This document shows, piece by piece, positions 41,850 to 51,235 of a stretch of DNA of 64,000 nt. Below the pieces are notes generated by a model, which saw nothing but the letters and a program-made list of their open reading frames with translations, did no database searches and was not told the origin of the DNA. Position numbers and translations under genes: made by a program. The stretch's first letter is position 1, and each line of letters starts with the position of its first letter. Origin of the DNA: Roseibacterium beibuensis (GTDB taxonomy: Bacteria > Pseudomonadota > Alphaproteobacteria > Rhodobacterales > Rhodobacteraceae); NCBI RefSeq assembly GCF_039542305.1, contig NZ_BAABHW010000001.1, forward strand, positions 620,001-684,000, given 5' to 3'.

Positions 41850-42850
41850 CGGACGCGTCGCACCAGGAAAAGGCCCCGCATATTCCCGTTCTGCTGCGTC
41901 CGTTGATCCGGGCCGTGTCTCCGGTGTCTGGCGTGTGGTTGGACGGCACTTTCGGCGCTGGTGGCTACGCCCGTGGTCTGCTTGAGGCGGGGGCGGATGT
42001 CGTGATCGGCGTGGACCGTGACCCGTTGGCCTTCGAGATGGCCGAGGATTGGGCCGGCGCCTATGGCGACCGGCTCAGGCTGGTTGCGGGAAATTTCGCG
42101 GACCTCGATGCCCATGCCGCAAGCGTGGGCTTTGCCTCCCTGGACGGTGTGACGCTGGATCTTGGTGTTTCCTCCATGCAGCTTGACATGGCCGAGCGCG
42201 GCTTTTCCTTTCTGCGCGACGGCCCGCTCGACATGCGCATGGGGCGCGAGGGGCCCTCGGCGGAGGATATCGTCAACGACGCCCCCGAGGCGCTGATTGC
42301 CGACATCCTGTTTCACTATGGGGAAGAGCGTGCCGCGCGGCGCATCGCGAAGGCGATTGTCTCCGAGCGCGCCAAGGGGCGCATCACCTCGACCCTGCAC
42401 CTCGCGACGCTCATCGAGGGTTGCCTGCCGCGCAAGAAACCGGGTCAGAGCCACCCGGCGACCCGCAGTTTCCAGGCGATCCGCATCGCGGTGAACGACG
42501 AATTCATGTCCCTTGTCAGGGGGTTGGAGGCGGCAGAGCGCGCACTGAAGCCCGGCGGCAAGTTGGCCGTCGTGTCGTTTCACTCCATCGAGGATCGCGT
42601 GGTGAAACGGTTCCTCGCCGAACGCTCCAGCCGCGGTGGCGGCGGCTCGCGCCATGCCCCGGCCGAGGCGCTTCGCGATCCGGGCTTCGACCTGACCCCG
42701 AAAAAGGCGATCCCGCCCGACCCCGAAGAGATCGAGGTCAACCCGCGGGCGCGCTCTGCCAAGCTGCGGGTCGCCACGCGGACCGACGCGCCCGCCCGGG
42801 GCGTCGATGCCGCATCCCTTGGTGTCCCGCAGGTCGAGGGGGGCTGGTAA
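41846..42850 (+). CDS. rsmH: 16S rRNA (cytosine-1402-N4)-methyltransferase
   Basis: A 334-residue SAM-dependent methyltransferase (MraW). HIPVLLRPLIRAVSPVSGVWLDGTFGAGGYARGLLEAGADVVIGVDRDPLA includes the SAM-binding motif; GVTLDLGVSSMQLD, RGFSFLRDGPLDMRM and VSFHSIEDRVVKRFLAE are conserved. It methylates N4 of C1402 in 16S rRNA. Starts inside the mraZ stop (ATGA) and abuts ftsL. Confidence 0.97.
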   Translation: MTDASHQEKAPHIPVLLRPLIRAVSPVSGVWLDGTFGAGGYARGLLEAGADVVIGVDRDPLAFEMAEDWAGAYGDRLRLVAGNFADLDAHAASVGFASLDGVTLDLGVSSMQLDMAERGFSFLRDGPLDMRMGREGPSAEDIVNDAPEALIADILFHYGEERAARRIAKAIVSERAKGRITSTLHLATLIEGCLPRKKPGQSHPATRSFQAIRIAVNDEFMSLVRGLEAAERALKPGGKLAVVSFHSIEDRVVKRFLAERSSRGGGGSRHAPAEALRDPGFDLTPKKAIPPDPEEIEVNPRARSAKLRVATRTDAPARGVDAASLGVPQVEGGW

Positions 42851-43216
42851 ATGCGGACCTTCGTCACGGCTTTGGCGGCGCTCGCAGTGATCGGACTGGG
42901 GTATTGGGCGTATCACCAGACCATCCTGACCCAGCAAGCCTTGCGCGAGGTCGATCGTCTCCAGCGCGCCATCGGGGCCGAACATGAACGCCTGTCGGTC
43001 TTGCGTGCCGAATGGGCCTATCTCAACCGGCCCGACCGTCTGCGCGACCTTGCGGATTTCAATTTCGACAGGCTGGGCCTGATGCCCTTGGCCCCCGAAC
43101 AGTTCGGCGACGTGATCGAGATCCCCTATCCGCTGCCCGAGCCGGACCCGGCCGATGCGGTCGAAGAATTGTTGCTGGAAAACGCCTCGACCCCAGAGGG
43201 GAGGGACGATCCATGA
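42851..43216 (+). CDS. ftsL: cell division protein FtsL
   Basis: A 121-residue bitopic protein. A single N-terminal membrane helix (TFVTALAALAVIGLGYWAY) is followed by a coiled-coil-prone stretch (QQALREVDRLQRAIGAEHERLSVLRAEWAYLNRPDRLRDLA) typical of FtsL. It bridges FtsQ/FtsB and FtsWI in the divisome. Sequence identity in this family is low; position between rsmH and ftsI makes the call. It abuts rsmH and overlaps ftsI by 4 nt. Confidence 0.9.
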   Translation: MRTFVTALAALAVIGLGYWAYHQTILTQQALREVDRLQRAIGAEHERLSVLRAEWAYLNRPDRLRDLADFNFDRLGLMPLAPEQFGDVIEIPYPLPEPDPADAVEELLLENASTPEGRDDP

Positions 43217-44997
43217 GCCTGCGCACCCCCCTGCGCCCCCTGGCGCGCATTCTGGACGCCCGTCAAAAGGGCGAGAACCCCGACGCGATCGAGCGGGAAA
43301 ACCGCCGTCTGCGGCACGAGGCAGAACGCGACAAGCTGCGCGTGCGCGCCGAAAGCCGCCTGTTGCTGGTTGCGGTCTGTTTCCTCGCGGCGTTCTGCAC
43401 GGTGGGCTACCGGATGGCCGCGCTGGCCACCTCGGAACCCGTCGAGCCGCGCGTGGCGACCGGCAGCGGCGATACGATCCTGAACACGCGGGCCGATATC
43501 ATCGACCGCCATGGGCGCGTTCTGGCCACGAATTTCGCGACCAACGCGCTTTACGCGCATCCGCACGAGATCATTGACGCGCGCGCCGCGGCGGACGGTT
43601 TGACCGAGATCTTTCCGGATATGGACGCCGATGCGCTCTACCGCCGCTTCACCTCGGAGGCGCGGTTCATCTGGCTGCGCCGCTATATCAGCCCCGAGCA
43701 GGAACAGCAGGTGCATGATCTGGGCGAACCGGGCTTGCTCTTCGGGCCGCGCGAGATGCGGCTTTATCCCAACGGGTCCGTCGCTTCGCATGTCCTGGGC
43801 GGTGCTGGTTTCGGCCAGGAGGCGGTGAACGCCGCCGAGGTCGTCGGCGTGGCCGGGATCGAGGCGCAGTTCGACAGCGATCTGCGTGACCCGGCGCGCG
43901 ATGGCCCGCTGCAATTGTCGCTGGACCTGACGGTGCAGGCCGCGGTGGAAGAGGTCCTCGCCGGTGGCATGGCGCTGATGAACGCGCGCGGCGCGGCGGC
44001 CGTCCTGATGGATGCCGACACCGGCGAGATCGTGGCGCTGGCCAGCCTGCCCGATTTCGACCCCAACGCGCGGCCGCGCCCCCTGACCGAAGGCGATCAG
44101 GCCGACAGCCCGCTGTTCAATCGCGCGCTTCAGGGCGTCTACGAACTGGGCTCCGTGTTCAAGACATTCACCGTGGCGCAGGCGCTGGACGAGGGCCTGG
44201 TCGATCTCTCGACCATGGTTGACACGACCGGGCCGCTTCGCATGGCGGGCTTCGCGATCCGTGATTTTCACAGCTATGGACCGGAACAGTCCGTCACGGA
44301 TGTTTTCGTGCATTCCTCCAATATCGGCACGGCGCGCCTTGCCCGCATGATCGGCGCCGAGCGGCAGCGCGCGTTTCTCGATCGTCTGGGCCTGCTGGAA
44401 CCGACCGGGGTGGAACTGGTCGAGGCAGGCGCGGCGCACCCCCTTACCCCCAGCCGGTGGGGCGAATTGTCGACCATGACGATCTCGTACGGGCATGGCG
44501 TTTCCACGTCGCCCGTGCATCTTGCGGCGGCCTACGCGACCATTGCCAATGGCGGCACGCGGGTAACGCCCACGCTGCTGCGCCGGGATGCACCGGTGTT
44601 GGGCGAGCGGGTGATTTCCGAGGAAACCAGCGCCCGGATGCGCGCGCTGCTGCGCGCGGTGGTCACCGACGGCACCGCCAGCTTTGGCGAGGTCGAAGGC
44701 TATTCGGTGGGCGGCAAGACCGGTTCGGCCGAGTTGCCGCGCCCCCAAGGGGGCTATTTCGAGGACCGCAATATCAACACCTTCGCCAGCGTCTTCCCCA
44801 GCAATGATCCGGCATACGTGCTGGTGGTTACGCTCTACGAACCGGCGGAAACCTCGGGGCCGGAACCGCGCCGTACGGCGGGCTGGACCAGCGTGCCCGT
44901 CGCCGCCGAGATGATCCGGCGTGTCGCACCCCTGCTGGGCTTGCGACCCGAGATTGAACAGCCCCCCGTTTCTCCGCTATCCAGCTCCTCGAATTGA
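43213..44997 (+). CDS. ftsI: peptidoglycan transpeptidase FtsI (PBP3)
   Basis: A 594-residue class B penicillin-binding protein. A membrane helix lies near residues 50-65 (LLLVAVCFLAAFCTVGY). The dimerisation domain includes RADIIDRHGRVLATN. The transpeptidase domain has SxxK as GSVFKTF (Ser314, Lys317), SxN as HSSNIG and KTG as GGKTGSAELP. It cross-links septal peptidoglycan with FtsW. A charged cytoplasmic N-terminus (about 45 residues) is longer than in E. coli. It overlaps ftsL by 4 nt; murE starts 40 nt downstream. Confidence 0.96.
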   Translation: MSLRTPLRPLARILDARQKGENPDAIERENRRLRHEAERDKLRVRAESRLLLVAVCFLAAFCTVGYRMAALATSEPVEPRVATGSGDTILNTRADIIDRHGRVLATNFATNALYAHPHEIIDARAAADGLTEIFPDMDADALYRRFTSEARFIWLRRYISPEQEQQVHDLGEPGLLFGPREMRLYPNGSVASHVLGGAGFGQEAVNAAEVVGVAGIEAQFDSDLRDPARDGPLQLSLDLTVQAAVEEVLAGGMALMNARGAAAVLMDADTGEIVALASLPDFDPNARPRPLTEGDQADSPLFNRALQGVYELGSVFKTFTVAQALDEGLVDLSTMVDTTGPLRMAGFAIRDFHSYGPEQSVTDVFVHSSNIGTARLARMIGAERQRAFLDRLGLLEPTGVELVEAGAAHPLTPSRWGELSTMTISYGHGVSTSPVHLAAAYATIANGGTRVTPTLLRRDAPVLGERVISEETSARMRALLRAVVTDGTASFGEVEGYSVGGKTGSAELPRPQGGYFEDRNINTFASVFPSNDPAYVLVVTLYEPAETSGPEPRRTAGWTSVPVAAEMIRRVAPLLGLRPEIEQPPVSPLSSSSN

Positions 44998-45037
44998 GTG
45001 CCGCGCGACGGTCGGGCGGGGCGGAACGGGGGATTTC

Positions 45038-46525
45038 ATGGCCAACCACACCAGCACGCTTTCGGCCCTTGGACTGACCCCGCGCGAGGGGCGGGATGTC
45101 GAGGTCACGGGCCTTGTCATCGACAGCCGGAAGATTGAAAAAGGCTGTCTTTTTGCGGCTTTGCCCGGCACGCAGGTGCATGGGGCCAGCTATGTGGGCG
45201 CGGCGATCGAGGATGGCGCCGCGGCGATCCTGACGGACCGCGAAGGGGCGATCTTGGCCGCCGATGCGCTGTCTGGCGCGGACGTGGCGCTGGTGGTGGT
45301 GGAGGACGCGCGCGCCGCCCTAGCGCATGCGGCGAACCTCTGGTTCGGCGCGGTACCCGAGACGATCGTCGCCGTGACGGGCACGAATGGCAAGACCAGC
45401 GTCGCCAGTTTCGCGCGCCAGATCTGGGAGGCTTTGGGCGAGCCAGCCGTGAACATCGGCACCACGGGCGTCGAAGGCAGCTATACCGCGCCCGGCATCC
45501 ATACCACGCCCGATCCGCTGACGCTGCATCGCCTTCTGGCCGAGCTGAAATCCGAAGGCATCGACCGCGTCGCGATGGAGGCCTCCTCGCACGGTCTCGA
45601 CCAGCGGCGGATGGAAGCGGTCCGCCCCTGTGCGGCGGCCTTCACCAACCTGACGCAGGATCACCTCGACTATCACGGCACGATGGAGGCCTATTTCGAG
45701 GCCAAGGCCCGGCTGTTCTCGGATCTGCTTCTGGATCAGGGCTCGGCTGTGATCAACGTGGACGATCCATACGGGCGGCGCCTCGCCGACGCGCTGGACG
45801 AGCGTGACGGGCTGGAACTGATCCGCATTGCGCAATACGCCGAGGATGCCGAGATCCGCATCACCGGGCGTCGCATGGATGAAACCGGGCAGGACCTGCT
45901 TGTCACGGTCTGGGGCCAGCCGCGGCGGATCAGGCTGGACCTGATCGGCGCGTTCCAGGCGATGAACGTGCTGACGGCGGCCGCGCTGTGCATCGCGGCG
46001 GGCGAGGACCCCGATGCCGTGGTCTCGGTCCTGGGCGAGATGCGCGGCGTGCGCGGGCGGATGCAACTGGCGGCGCGGCGTGAAAACGGCGCCCCGGTCT
46101 ATGTCGATTATTCGCACACCCCCGACAGTATCGAGACCGCGCTGAAAGCCTTGCGTCCGCATGTTCTGGGGCGGCTGGTGATCGTCTTCGGCGCCGGTGG
46201 CGACCGCGACCGAACGAAACGTCCGCTGATGGGCAAGGCGGCGGCCGAGAACGCGGACGTGCTGTATCTGACCGACGATAACCCGCGTTCCGAGGATCCG
46301 GACCTGATCCGGGCCGAGGTCAGGCAGGGCTGCCCCGATGCCATCGAGGTTGCTGACCGGGCCGAAGCGATCCTGCGCGCGGTCGACGCGCTCGAACCCG
46401 GCGATGCGCTTTTGATCGCGGGCAAGGGGCACGAGACGGGGCAGATCGTCGGGGACGTGGTCTACCCCTTCGATGACGTGGAGCAGGCGAGCGTCGCCGT
46501 GGCCGCGCTGGAGGGCCGGGCATGA
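45038..46525 (+). CDS. murE: UDP-MurNAc-tripeptide synthetase MurE
   Basis: A 495-residue Mur ligase. The ATP-binding motif is VAVTGTNGKTSVASF, followed by FTNLTQDHLDYHGTMEAY and VYVDYSHTPDSIETAL. The C-terminal DNPR motif (LTDDNPRSEDPDLIRAEV) is the signature of the meso-diaminopimelate-adding enzymes, so the cell wall is of the Gram-negative type. The ATG at 45038 follows ACGGGGGA. It overlaps murF by 4 nt. Confidence 0.97.
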   Translation: MANHTSTLSALGLTPREGRDVEVTGLVIDSRKIEKGCLFAALPGTQVHGASYVGAAIEDGAAAILTDREGAILAADALSGADVALVVVEDARAALAHAANLWFGAVPETIVAVTGTNGKTSVASFARQIWEALGEPAVNIGTTGVEGSYTAPGIHTTPDPLTLHRLLAELKSEGIDRVAMEASSHGLDQRRMEAVRPCAAAFTNLTQDHLDYHGTMEAYFEAKARLFSDLLLDQGSAVINVDDPYGRRLADALDERDGLELIRIAQYAEDAEIRITGRRMDETGQDLLVTVWGQPRRIRLDLIGAFQAMNVLTAAALCIAAGEDPDAVVSVLGEMRGVRGRMQLAARRENGAPVYVDYSHTPDSIETALKALRPHVLGRLVIVFGAGGDRDRTKRPLMGKAAAENADVLYLTDDNPRSEDPDLIRAEVRQGCPDAIEVADRAEAILRAVDALEPGDALLIAGKGHETGQIVGDVVYPFDDVEQASVAVAALEGRA

Positions 46526-47946
46526 GCGCGCTTTGGACCGCCGCCGACGCAGCCGCCGCCACGGGCGGCAAGGGGACGGGCGACTGGGCGGCGACGGGCG
46601 TTTCCATCGACACGCGCACGATCGCGCCGGGCGATTTGTTCGTGGCGCTGACGGCGGCGCGCGACGGGCACGAGTTCGTGGCGCAGGCCTTGGAGAAGGG
46701 CGCTGCCGCGGCCATGGTCAGCTATGTGCCCGAGGGCGTCGATCCCGCGCGCTGCCTGTTGGTGCCCGATGTGCTGGATGGGCTGGTGGCGCTTGGCCGG
46801 GCGGGGCGCGCGCGCAGCAAGGCGCGGGTGATCGGGGTCACGGGCTCCGTCGGCAAGACGACCGTGAAGGAGATGTTGCGCACGGCGTTGTCGGCACAGG
46901 GTAAAACCCATGCCGCCGAGGCAAGTTACAACAACCATTGGGGCGTTCCCCTGACGCTGGCGCGGATGCCGGTGGAGACGGATTTCGCCATTATCGAGAT
47001 CGGCATGAACGCCCCCGGAGAGATCGCCCCCCTCGCGCGGATGGCCCGGCCCCACGTCGCGATGGTCACCATCGTGGCCGGTGCGCATCTCGAGGCATTC
47101 GGCAGCCTCGACGGGATCGCGCATGAAAAGGCGTCGATCTACGACGGTCTGGACCCCGGCGGCGTGGCCATCGTCAATGCCGACGTGGAAACCGCGCCGA
47201 TCCTCTTTGCCAAGGCGGAGGAGGTCGGTGCCCGGCTGATCCGCGTGGGCGAGGCCGAGGGCGCCGATCTGCGCCTGCTGGATGCGCGGATCGTTGGCGA
47301 GACCACGGTCATCCGGGCCGAGGATCGCGGCGTCGAGCGGCTCTTGAAACTGATGGCGCCCGGGCGGCACTTGGCCATGAACGCATTGATGGCCCTTGCG
47401 GGGGCAGACGCCGCGGGCGCAGACCCGGCCGAGACCGCGATTGCCTTGGGGCACTGGACGCCGGTTGAAGGGCGCGGCACCCGCGAACGGTTGGTTCTCA
47501 GCCGGACCGACGACATCGCCATCGACCTGATCGACGACGCGTTCAATGCCAACCCGGCCTCGCTGGCTGCGGGGCTCGAGGTATTGGCGGGCACCGTTCC
47601 AGAGCGCGGCGGGCGGCGCATCGCGATCCTGGGGGACATGCTTGAACTGGGGCCCGAGGCCGCGGTGATGCATGCCGAGGTGGCAGATCTGCCCAGTATG
47701 GCGGGGGTGGATCTGGTGCACACGGCTGGCCCGCTGATGCAGCATCTCCATGACGCGTTGCCCGGCGCGAAGCGCGGCCTTCACGCTGAGACCGCCGACG
47801 AGTTGGCCTGCCTGGTCCCGCGCGAGTTGCGTCCCGGCGATATCGTGCTGGTCAAGGGATCGAAGGGCAGCAAGATCTCCCGCGTGGTTGACGCGCTCAG
47901 GAAACTGGGGCAAGCGGCTGCGGATGATAGGCGAGGGCCCCGCTAG
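46522..47946 (+). CDS. murF: UDP-MurNAc-tripeptide:D-Ala-D-Ala ligase MurF
   Basis: A 474-residue Mur ligase. STRDTR-like N-terminal motif (GVSIDTRTIAPGDLFVAL), P-loop VIGVTGSVGKTTVKEMLRTAL, SYNNHWGVPLTLARMP, IIEIGMNAPGEIAPLARM and LIDDAFNANPASLAAGLEVL are characteristic of MurF. It adds D-Ala-D-Ala to complete UDP-MurNAc-pentapeptide. The stop codon abuts the mraY start with no gap. Confidence 0.97.
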   Translation: MSALWTAADAAAATGGKGTGDWAATGVSIDTRTIAPGDLFVALTAARDGHEFVAQALEKGAAAAMVSYVPEGVDPARCLLVPDVLDGLVALGRAGRARSKARVIGVTGSVGKTTVKEMLRTALSAQGKTHAAEASYNNHWGVPLTLARMPVETDFAIIEIGMNAPGEIAPLARMARPHVAMVTIVAGAHLEAFGSLDGIAHEKASIYDGLDPGGVAIVNADVETAPILFAKAEEVGARLIRVGEAEGADLRLLDARIVGETTVIRAEDRGVERLLKLMAPGRHLAMNALMALAGADAAGADPAETAIALGHWTPVEGRGTRERLVLSRTDDIAIDLIDDAFNANPASLAAGLEVLAGTVPERGGRRIAILGDMLELGPEAAVMHAEVADLPSMAGVDLVHTAGPLMQHLHDALPGAKRGLHAETADELACLVPRELRPGDIVLVKGSKGSKISRVVDALRKLGQAAADDRRGPR

Positions 47947-49032
47947 ATGTTGTTTTGGCTGAACGAGCTGTCGGATGGCGGCGATTTCTTCAACCTGTTC
48001 CGGTATATCACGTTCCGTGCTGGCGGCGCCTTCTTCACGGCCCTGATTTTCGGCTTCATTTTCGGGCGACCCCTGATCAACGCGCTGCGGCGGAAGTATT
48101 CCAACGGCCAGCCGATCCGCGAGGACGGGCCGGCGCATCACATCACCACCAAGTCGGGGACGCCGACGATGGGGGGGCTGTTGATCCTTGCGGCCTTGAC
48201 GCTGTCGACGCTGCTTTGGGCGCGGCTCGACAATATCTATGTCTGGATGGTGCTGGGTGTGACGGTCGCCTTCGGCCTCGTGGGCTTTGCCGATGACTGG
48301 GCCAAGGTCAGCCGCAACAATACCAAGGGCGTCTCCGGCAAGGTTCGGCTGGCGATCGGCTTCCTGATCGCGGCGGTCGCGGGGATCGTGGCCGTCTATG
48401 CCCATCCGGATGAACTGTCGGCGCAACTGGCCATGCCGGTTTTCAAGGACGTCCTGATCAACATGGGCTGGTTCTTCGTGCCGTTCTCGATGATCGTGAT
48501 CGTGGGGTCCGCCAACGCGGTGAACCTGACCGACGGGCTGGACGGGTTGGCGATCATGCCGGTGATGATCGCGGCGGGCACCCTGGGCGTCATCGCCTAC
48601 GCGGTCGGTCGCGTCGATTTCACCGAGTATCTCGACGTTCATTACGTTCCGGGCACCGGGGAGTTGCTGGTCTTCACGGCGGGGCTGATTGGCGGCGGGC
48701 TGGGCTTCCTGTGGTACAACGCGCCGCCTGCTGCCGTCTTCATGGGCGATACCGGCTCGCTGGCCCTTGGCGGGGCCTTGGGGGCCATCGCCGTGGCCAC
48801 CAAGCACGAGATCGTTCTGGCGATTGTCGGCGGCCTCTTCGTGGCCGAGGCGCTGAGCGTCATCATCCAGGTCCTCTATTTCAAATCGACCGGCAAACGC
48901 GTCTTCCTGATGGCGCCGATCCACCACCATTTCGAAAAGAAGGGCTGGGCCGAGCCGCAGGTCGTCATCCGCTTCTGGATCATTTCCCTGATCCTTGCGC
49001 TCATTGGCCTTGCCACGCTGAAACTGCGCTGA
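47947..49032 (+). CDS. mraY: phospho-MurNAc-pentapeptide transferase MraY
   Basis: A 361-residue polytopic membrane enzyme of normal length. KSGTPTMGGLLIL, LVGFADDWAKVSRNNTKG (catalytic Asp pair), ANAVNLTDGLDGLAIMP, FMGDTGSLALGGALG and MAPIHHHFEKKGWAEPQVVIRFW are the standard MraY signatures. It transfers phospho-MurNAc-pentapeptide to undecaprenyl phosphate, forming lipid I at the inner membrane. A 169-nt gap to murD follows. Confidence 0.98.
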   Translation: MLFWLNELSDGGDFFNLFRYITFRAGGAFFTALIFGFIFGRPLINALRRKYSNGQPIREDGPAHHITTKSGTPTMGGLLILAALTLSTLLWARLDNIYVWMVLGVTVAFGLVGFADDWAKVSRNNTKGVSGKVRLAIGFLIAAVAGIVAVYAHPDELSAQLAMPVFKDVLINMGWFFVPFSMIVIVGSANAVNLTDGLDGLAIMPVMIAAGTLGVIAYAVGRVDFTEYLDVHYVPGTGELLVFTAGLIGGGLGFLWYNAPPAAVFMGDTGSLALGGALGAIAVATKHEIVLAIVGGLFVAEALSVIIQVLYFKSTGKRVFLMAPIHHHFEKKGWAEPQVVIRFWIISLILALIGLATLKLR

Positions 49033-49201
49033 GCGCGCGGCCGGGGGGAGGCGCGGCCTCACGCGCCCCTGACGGGGCACATTCGCCCGCGCCTGTGCGC
49101 CTGATCCCCGCCGTGCCTGTCTCCCGCGAAGGCGCGGGCGCACTGGCATCGGGGCCGCGAAGCGCCTATGTCGAAGCGACTTGGAACAAAGGGTGCGTGC
49201 G

Positions 49202-50596
49202 ATGATCCCCGTCTTGGGTTTCGAAGGCCAAAAGGTCATGGTTCTGGGCTTGGGCCGCTCGGGCCTGTCGACCGCGCGGGCATTGCGTGCGGGCGGCGCC
49301 GAGGCGCTGTGTTGGGACGATGGCGAGGCCGGGCGATCCGCCGCCGAGGCCGAGGGCTTCACCTTGGTGGACCCGATGAAAGCCGCCGCCTTCGACGGCG
49401 TCGCGGCCCTGATCACGTCGCCCGGCATCCCGCATCTCTACCCCGCGCCGCATCGTGCCATCGCCGCCGCGATGGCGGCGGGCGTGCCCGTGGACAATGA
49501 TATCGGCCTGTTCTTCCGCTCGCTGGGGCAGGGGGATTGGGTGCATCACGACACGCCCCCGCGCGTGGTGGCGGTCACCGGGTCGAACGGGAAATCCACG
49601 ACCTCGGCCCTGATCGCCCATATCCTCGAGACGGCGGGCACGCCCTGCCAGTTGGCGGGCAATATCGGGCGCGGGGTTCTGGACCTCGAGCCGCCGATTG
49701 ACGGCGAGGTAATCGTGCTGGAACTGTCCAGCTACCAGACCGATCTGGCCCGCGCCCTGACGCCGGATATCGCGGTCTTCACCAACCTGTCGCCGGATCA
49801 TCTGGATCGCCATGGCGGGATGGGGGGCTACTTCGCCGCCAAGCGCCGGCTTTTCGCCGAAGGCGGGCCGGACCGTGCGGTGATCGGCGTGGACGAACCC
49901 GAGGGGCGCTACCTGGCGAACCAACTCAGCGAGGGCGACGGAGACGCGCGCCTGATCCGGGTCGCCAGCCGCAAGCTGGCCGGCGCGGGCTGGGATATCG
50001 TGACCAAAAAGGGCTGGTTGTCGGAAACGCGCAAGGGACGGCAGGCCGCCTCGATCGACCTGCGCGGTATCGCCGGCCTGCCCGGCGCGCATAACCACCA
50101 GAACGCCGCCTGCGCCTACGCGGCGGCGCGTGCGCTTGGCCTGTCCCCGCGCGTCATCGAACAGGCGCTTCACACGTTCCGGGGCCTGCCCCATCGCAGC
50201 CAGCGCATCGCCGAGATCGCTGGCGTGGCTTATGTCAACGACAGCAAGGCCACGAATGTCGATGCGGCGGTCAAGGCGCTGTCGGCCTTCCCGCGTATCC
50301 GCTGGATCTGTGGCGGGCTGGAGAAGGAAGGCGGTATGCAGGCGCTGGCCGGTGCCACGGGTAACGTGGTGAAAGCCTACGTGATCGGGCGCGAGGCGGC
50401 GGGCTTCGCCCTGCATCTTGCCGACCTGCCGCACGAGGTTTGCGGCGACATGGCCACGGCCGTGTCCCGCGCCGCCGCCGAGGCGGAGCCGGGCGAGACC
50501 GTTCTGCTGGCCCCGGCAGCGGCGAGTTTCGACCAATACGACAATTTCGAGCAACGCGGCGATGATTTCGCCACGCAAGTGGCCAAGCTGGGCTGA
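49202..50596 (+). CDS. murD: UDP-MurNAc-L-alanine:D-glutamate ligase MurD
   Basis: A 464-residue Mur ligase. The N-terminal nucleotide-binding domain has KVMVLGLGRSGLSTARAL. The P-loop is VAVTGSNGKSTTSALIAH, then LELSSYQTDLA, FTNLSPDHLDRHGGMGGYFAAK and AYVNDSKATNVDAAVKAL. It adds D-glutamate to UDP-MurNAc-L-Ala. The ATG at 49202 is chosen over an in-frame TTG seven codons earlier because homology starts at IPVLGFEGQKV. Confidence 0.96.
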   Translation: MIPVLGFEGQKVMVLGLGRSGLSTARALRAGGAEALCWDDGEAGRSAAEAEGFTLVDPMKAAAFDGVAALITSPGIPHLYPAPHRAIAAAMAAGVPVDNDIGLFFRSLGQGDWVHHDTPPRVVAVTGSNGKSTTSALIAHILETAGTPCQLAGNIGRGVLDLEPPIDGEVIVLELSSYQTDLARALTPDIAVFTNLSPDHLDRHGGMGGYFAAKRRLFAEGGPDRAVIGVDEPEGRYLANQLSEGDGDARLIRVASRKLAGAGWDIVTKKGWLSETRKGRQAASIDLRGIAGLPGAHNHQNAACAYAAARALGLSPRVIEQALHTFRGLPHRSQRIAEIAGVAYVNDSKATNVDAAVKALSAFPRIRWICGGLEKEGGMQALAGATGNVVKAYVIGREAAGFALHLADLPHEVCGDMATAVSRAAAEAEPGETVLLAPAAASFDQYDNFEQRGDDFATQVAKLG

Positions 50597-50726
50597 GCTT
50601 GCTGCCGTGTGCGCAACTGGATGTCGCGGCGAACGCTAGGCTTTTCGCGTAGCGGACTCTCCACACCCCGTTATGCAATCTGCGTTTCATGCTATGGTTA
50701 CGGCCATCCCGAGCCGGGGGGGCGAC

Positions 50727-51110
50727 ATGGCAAAGGTTCTTGGATTGGGCGGCGTGTTCTTCACTTGCGCCGATCTCGACAATACAAAAGCGTGGTATGC
50801 CCGGGTTCTTGGCATGGAGCCTGACGCGGACGGTGGCCTCGCCTTCCTGCACCGCGACAGTGCCGAGGCGTTCCCGCAGGGCGCACGGACCGTCTTTGCC
50901 CCATTCCCCGACGCCAGCTATTTCGCGCCGTCCTCGGCGCAATTCATGCTGAACCTGATCGTCGACGATCTGGACGCGATCCTGGCGCGCGCCAGGGCCG
51001 AGGGCGTGGACGAGGTGCAACCGCGCGAGGCGCATCCCTATGGGCGCTTCGGCTGGATCATGGACCCCGATGGACGCAAGCTGGAACTGTGGGAGCCACC
51101 GCGCGGCTGA
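50727..51110 (+). CDS. VOC (glyoxalase/dioxygenase fold) protein
   Basis: A 127-residue protein with a vicinal-oxygen-chelate fold: GGVFFTCADLDNTKAWYARVLGMEPD opens the first module and WIMDPDGRKLELWEPP closes the second. A candidate metal Glu is in KLELWEP. The reaction is unknown; related proteins include glyoxalase I-like and resistance proteins. The ATG at 50727 follows a run of G residues. It lies between murD and ftsW, an unusual insertion in a dcw cluster, and is probably transcribed with them. Confidence 0.82.
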   Translation: MAKVLGLGGVFFTCADLDNTKAWYARVLGMEPDADGGLAFLHRDSAEAFPQGARTVFAPFPDASYFAPSSAQFMLNLIVDDLDAILARARAEGVDEVQPREAHPYGRFGWIMDPDGRKLELWEPPRG

Positions 51111-51235
51111 GCGGCTGGCAAGTGTTATTGCTGGCCCCGCGCCCCGAATACGGCTAGAGTGCGCGGATAGACCTCGGAAAACCGGGGCACGAGGCAGAAC
51201 CAGGCAACGACAACAACAAGGGATCGGGCAATCCC

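Noticed and set aside
46462..49428. A 988-codon minus-strand open frame
   Set aside because: Antisense to murF, mraY and murD, which are complete and recognisable.
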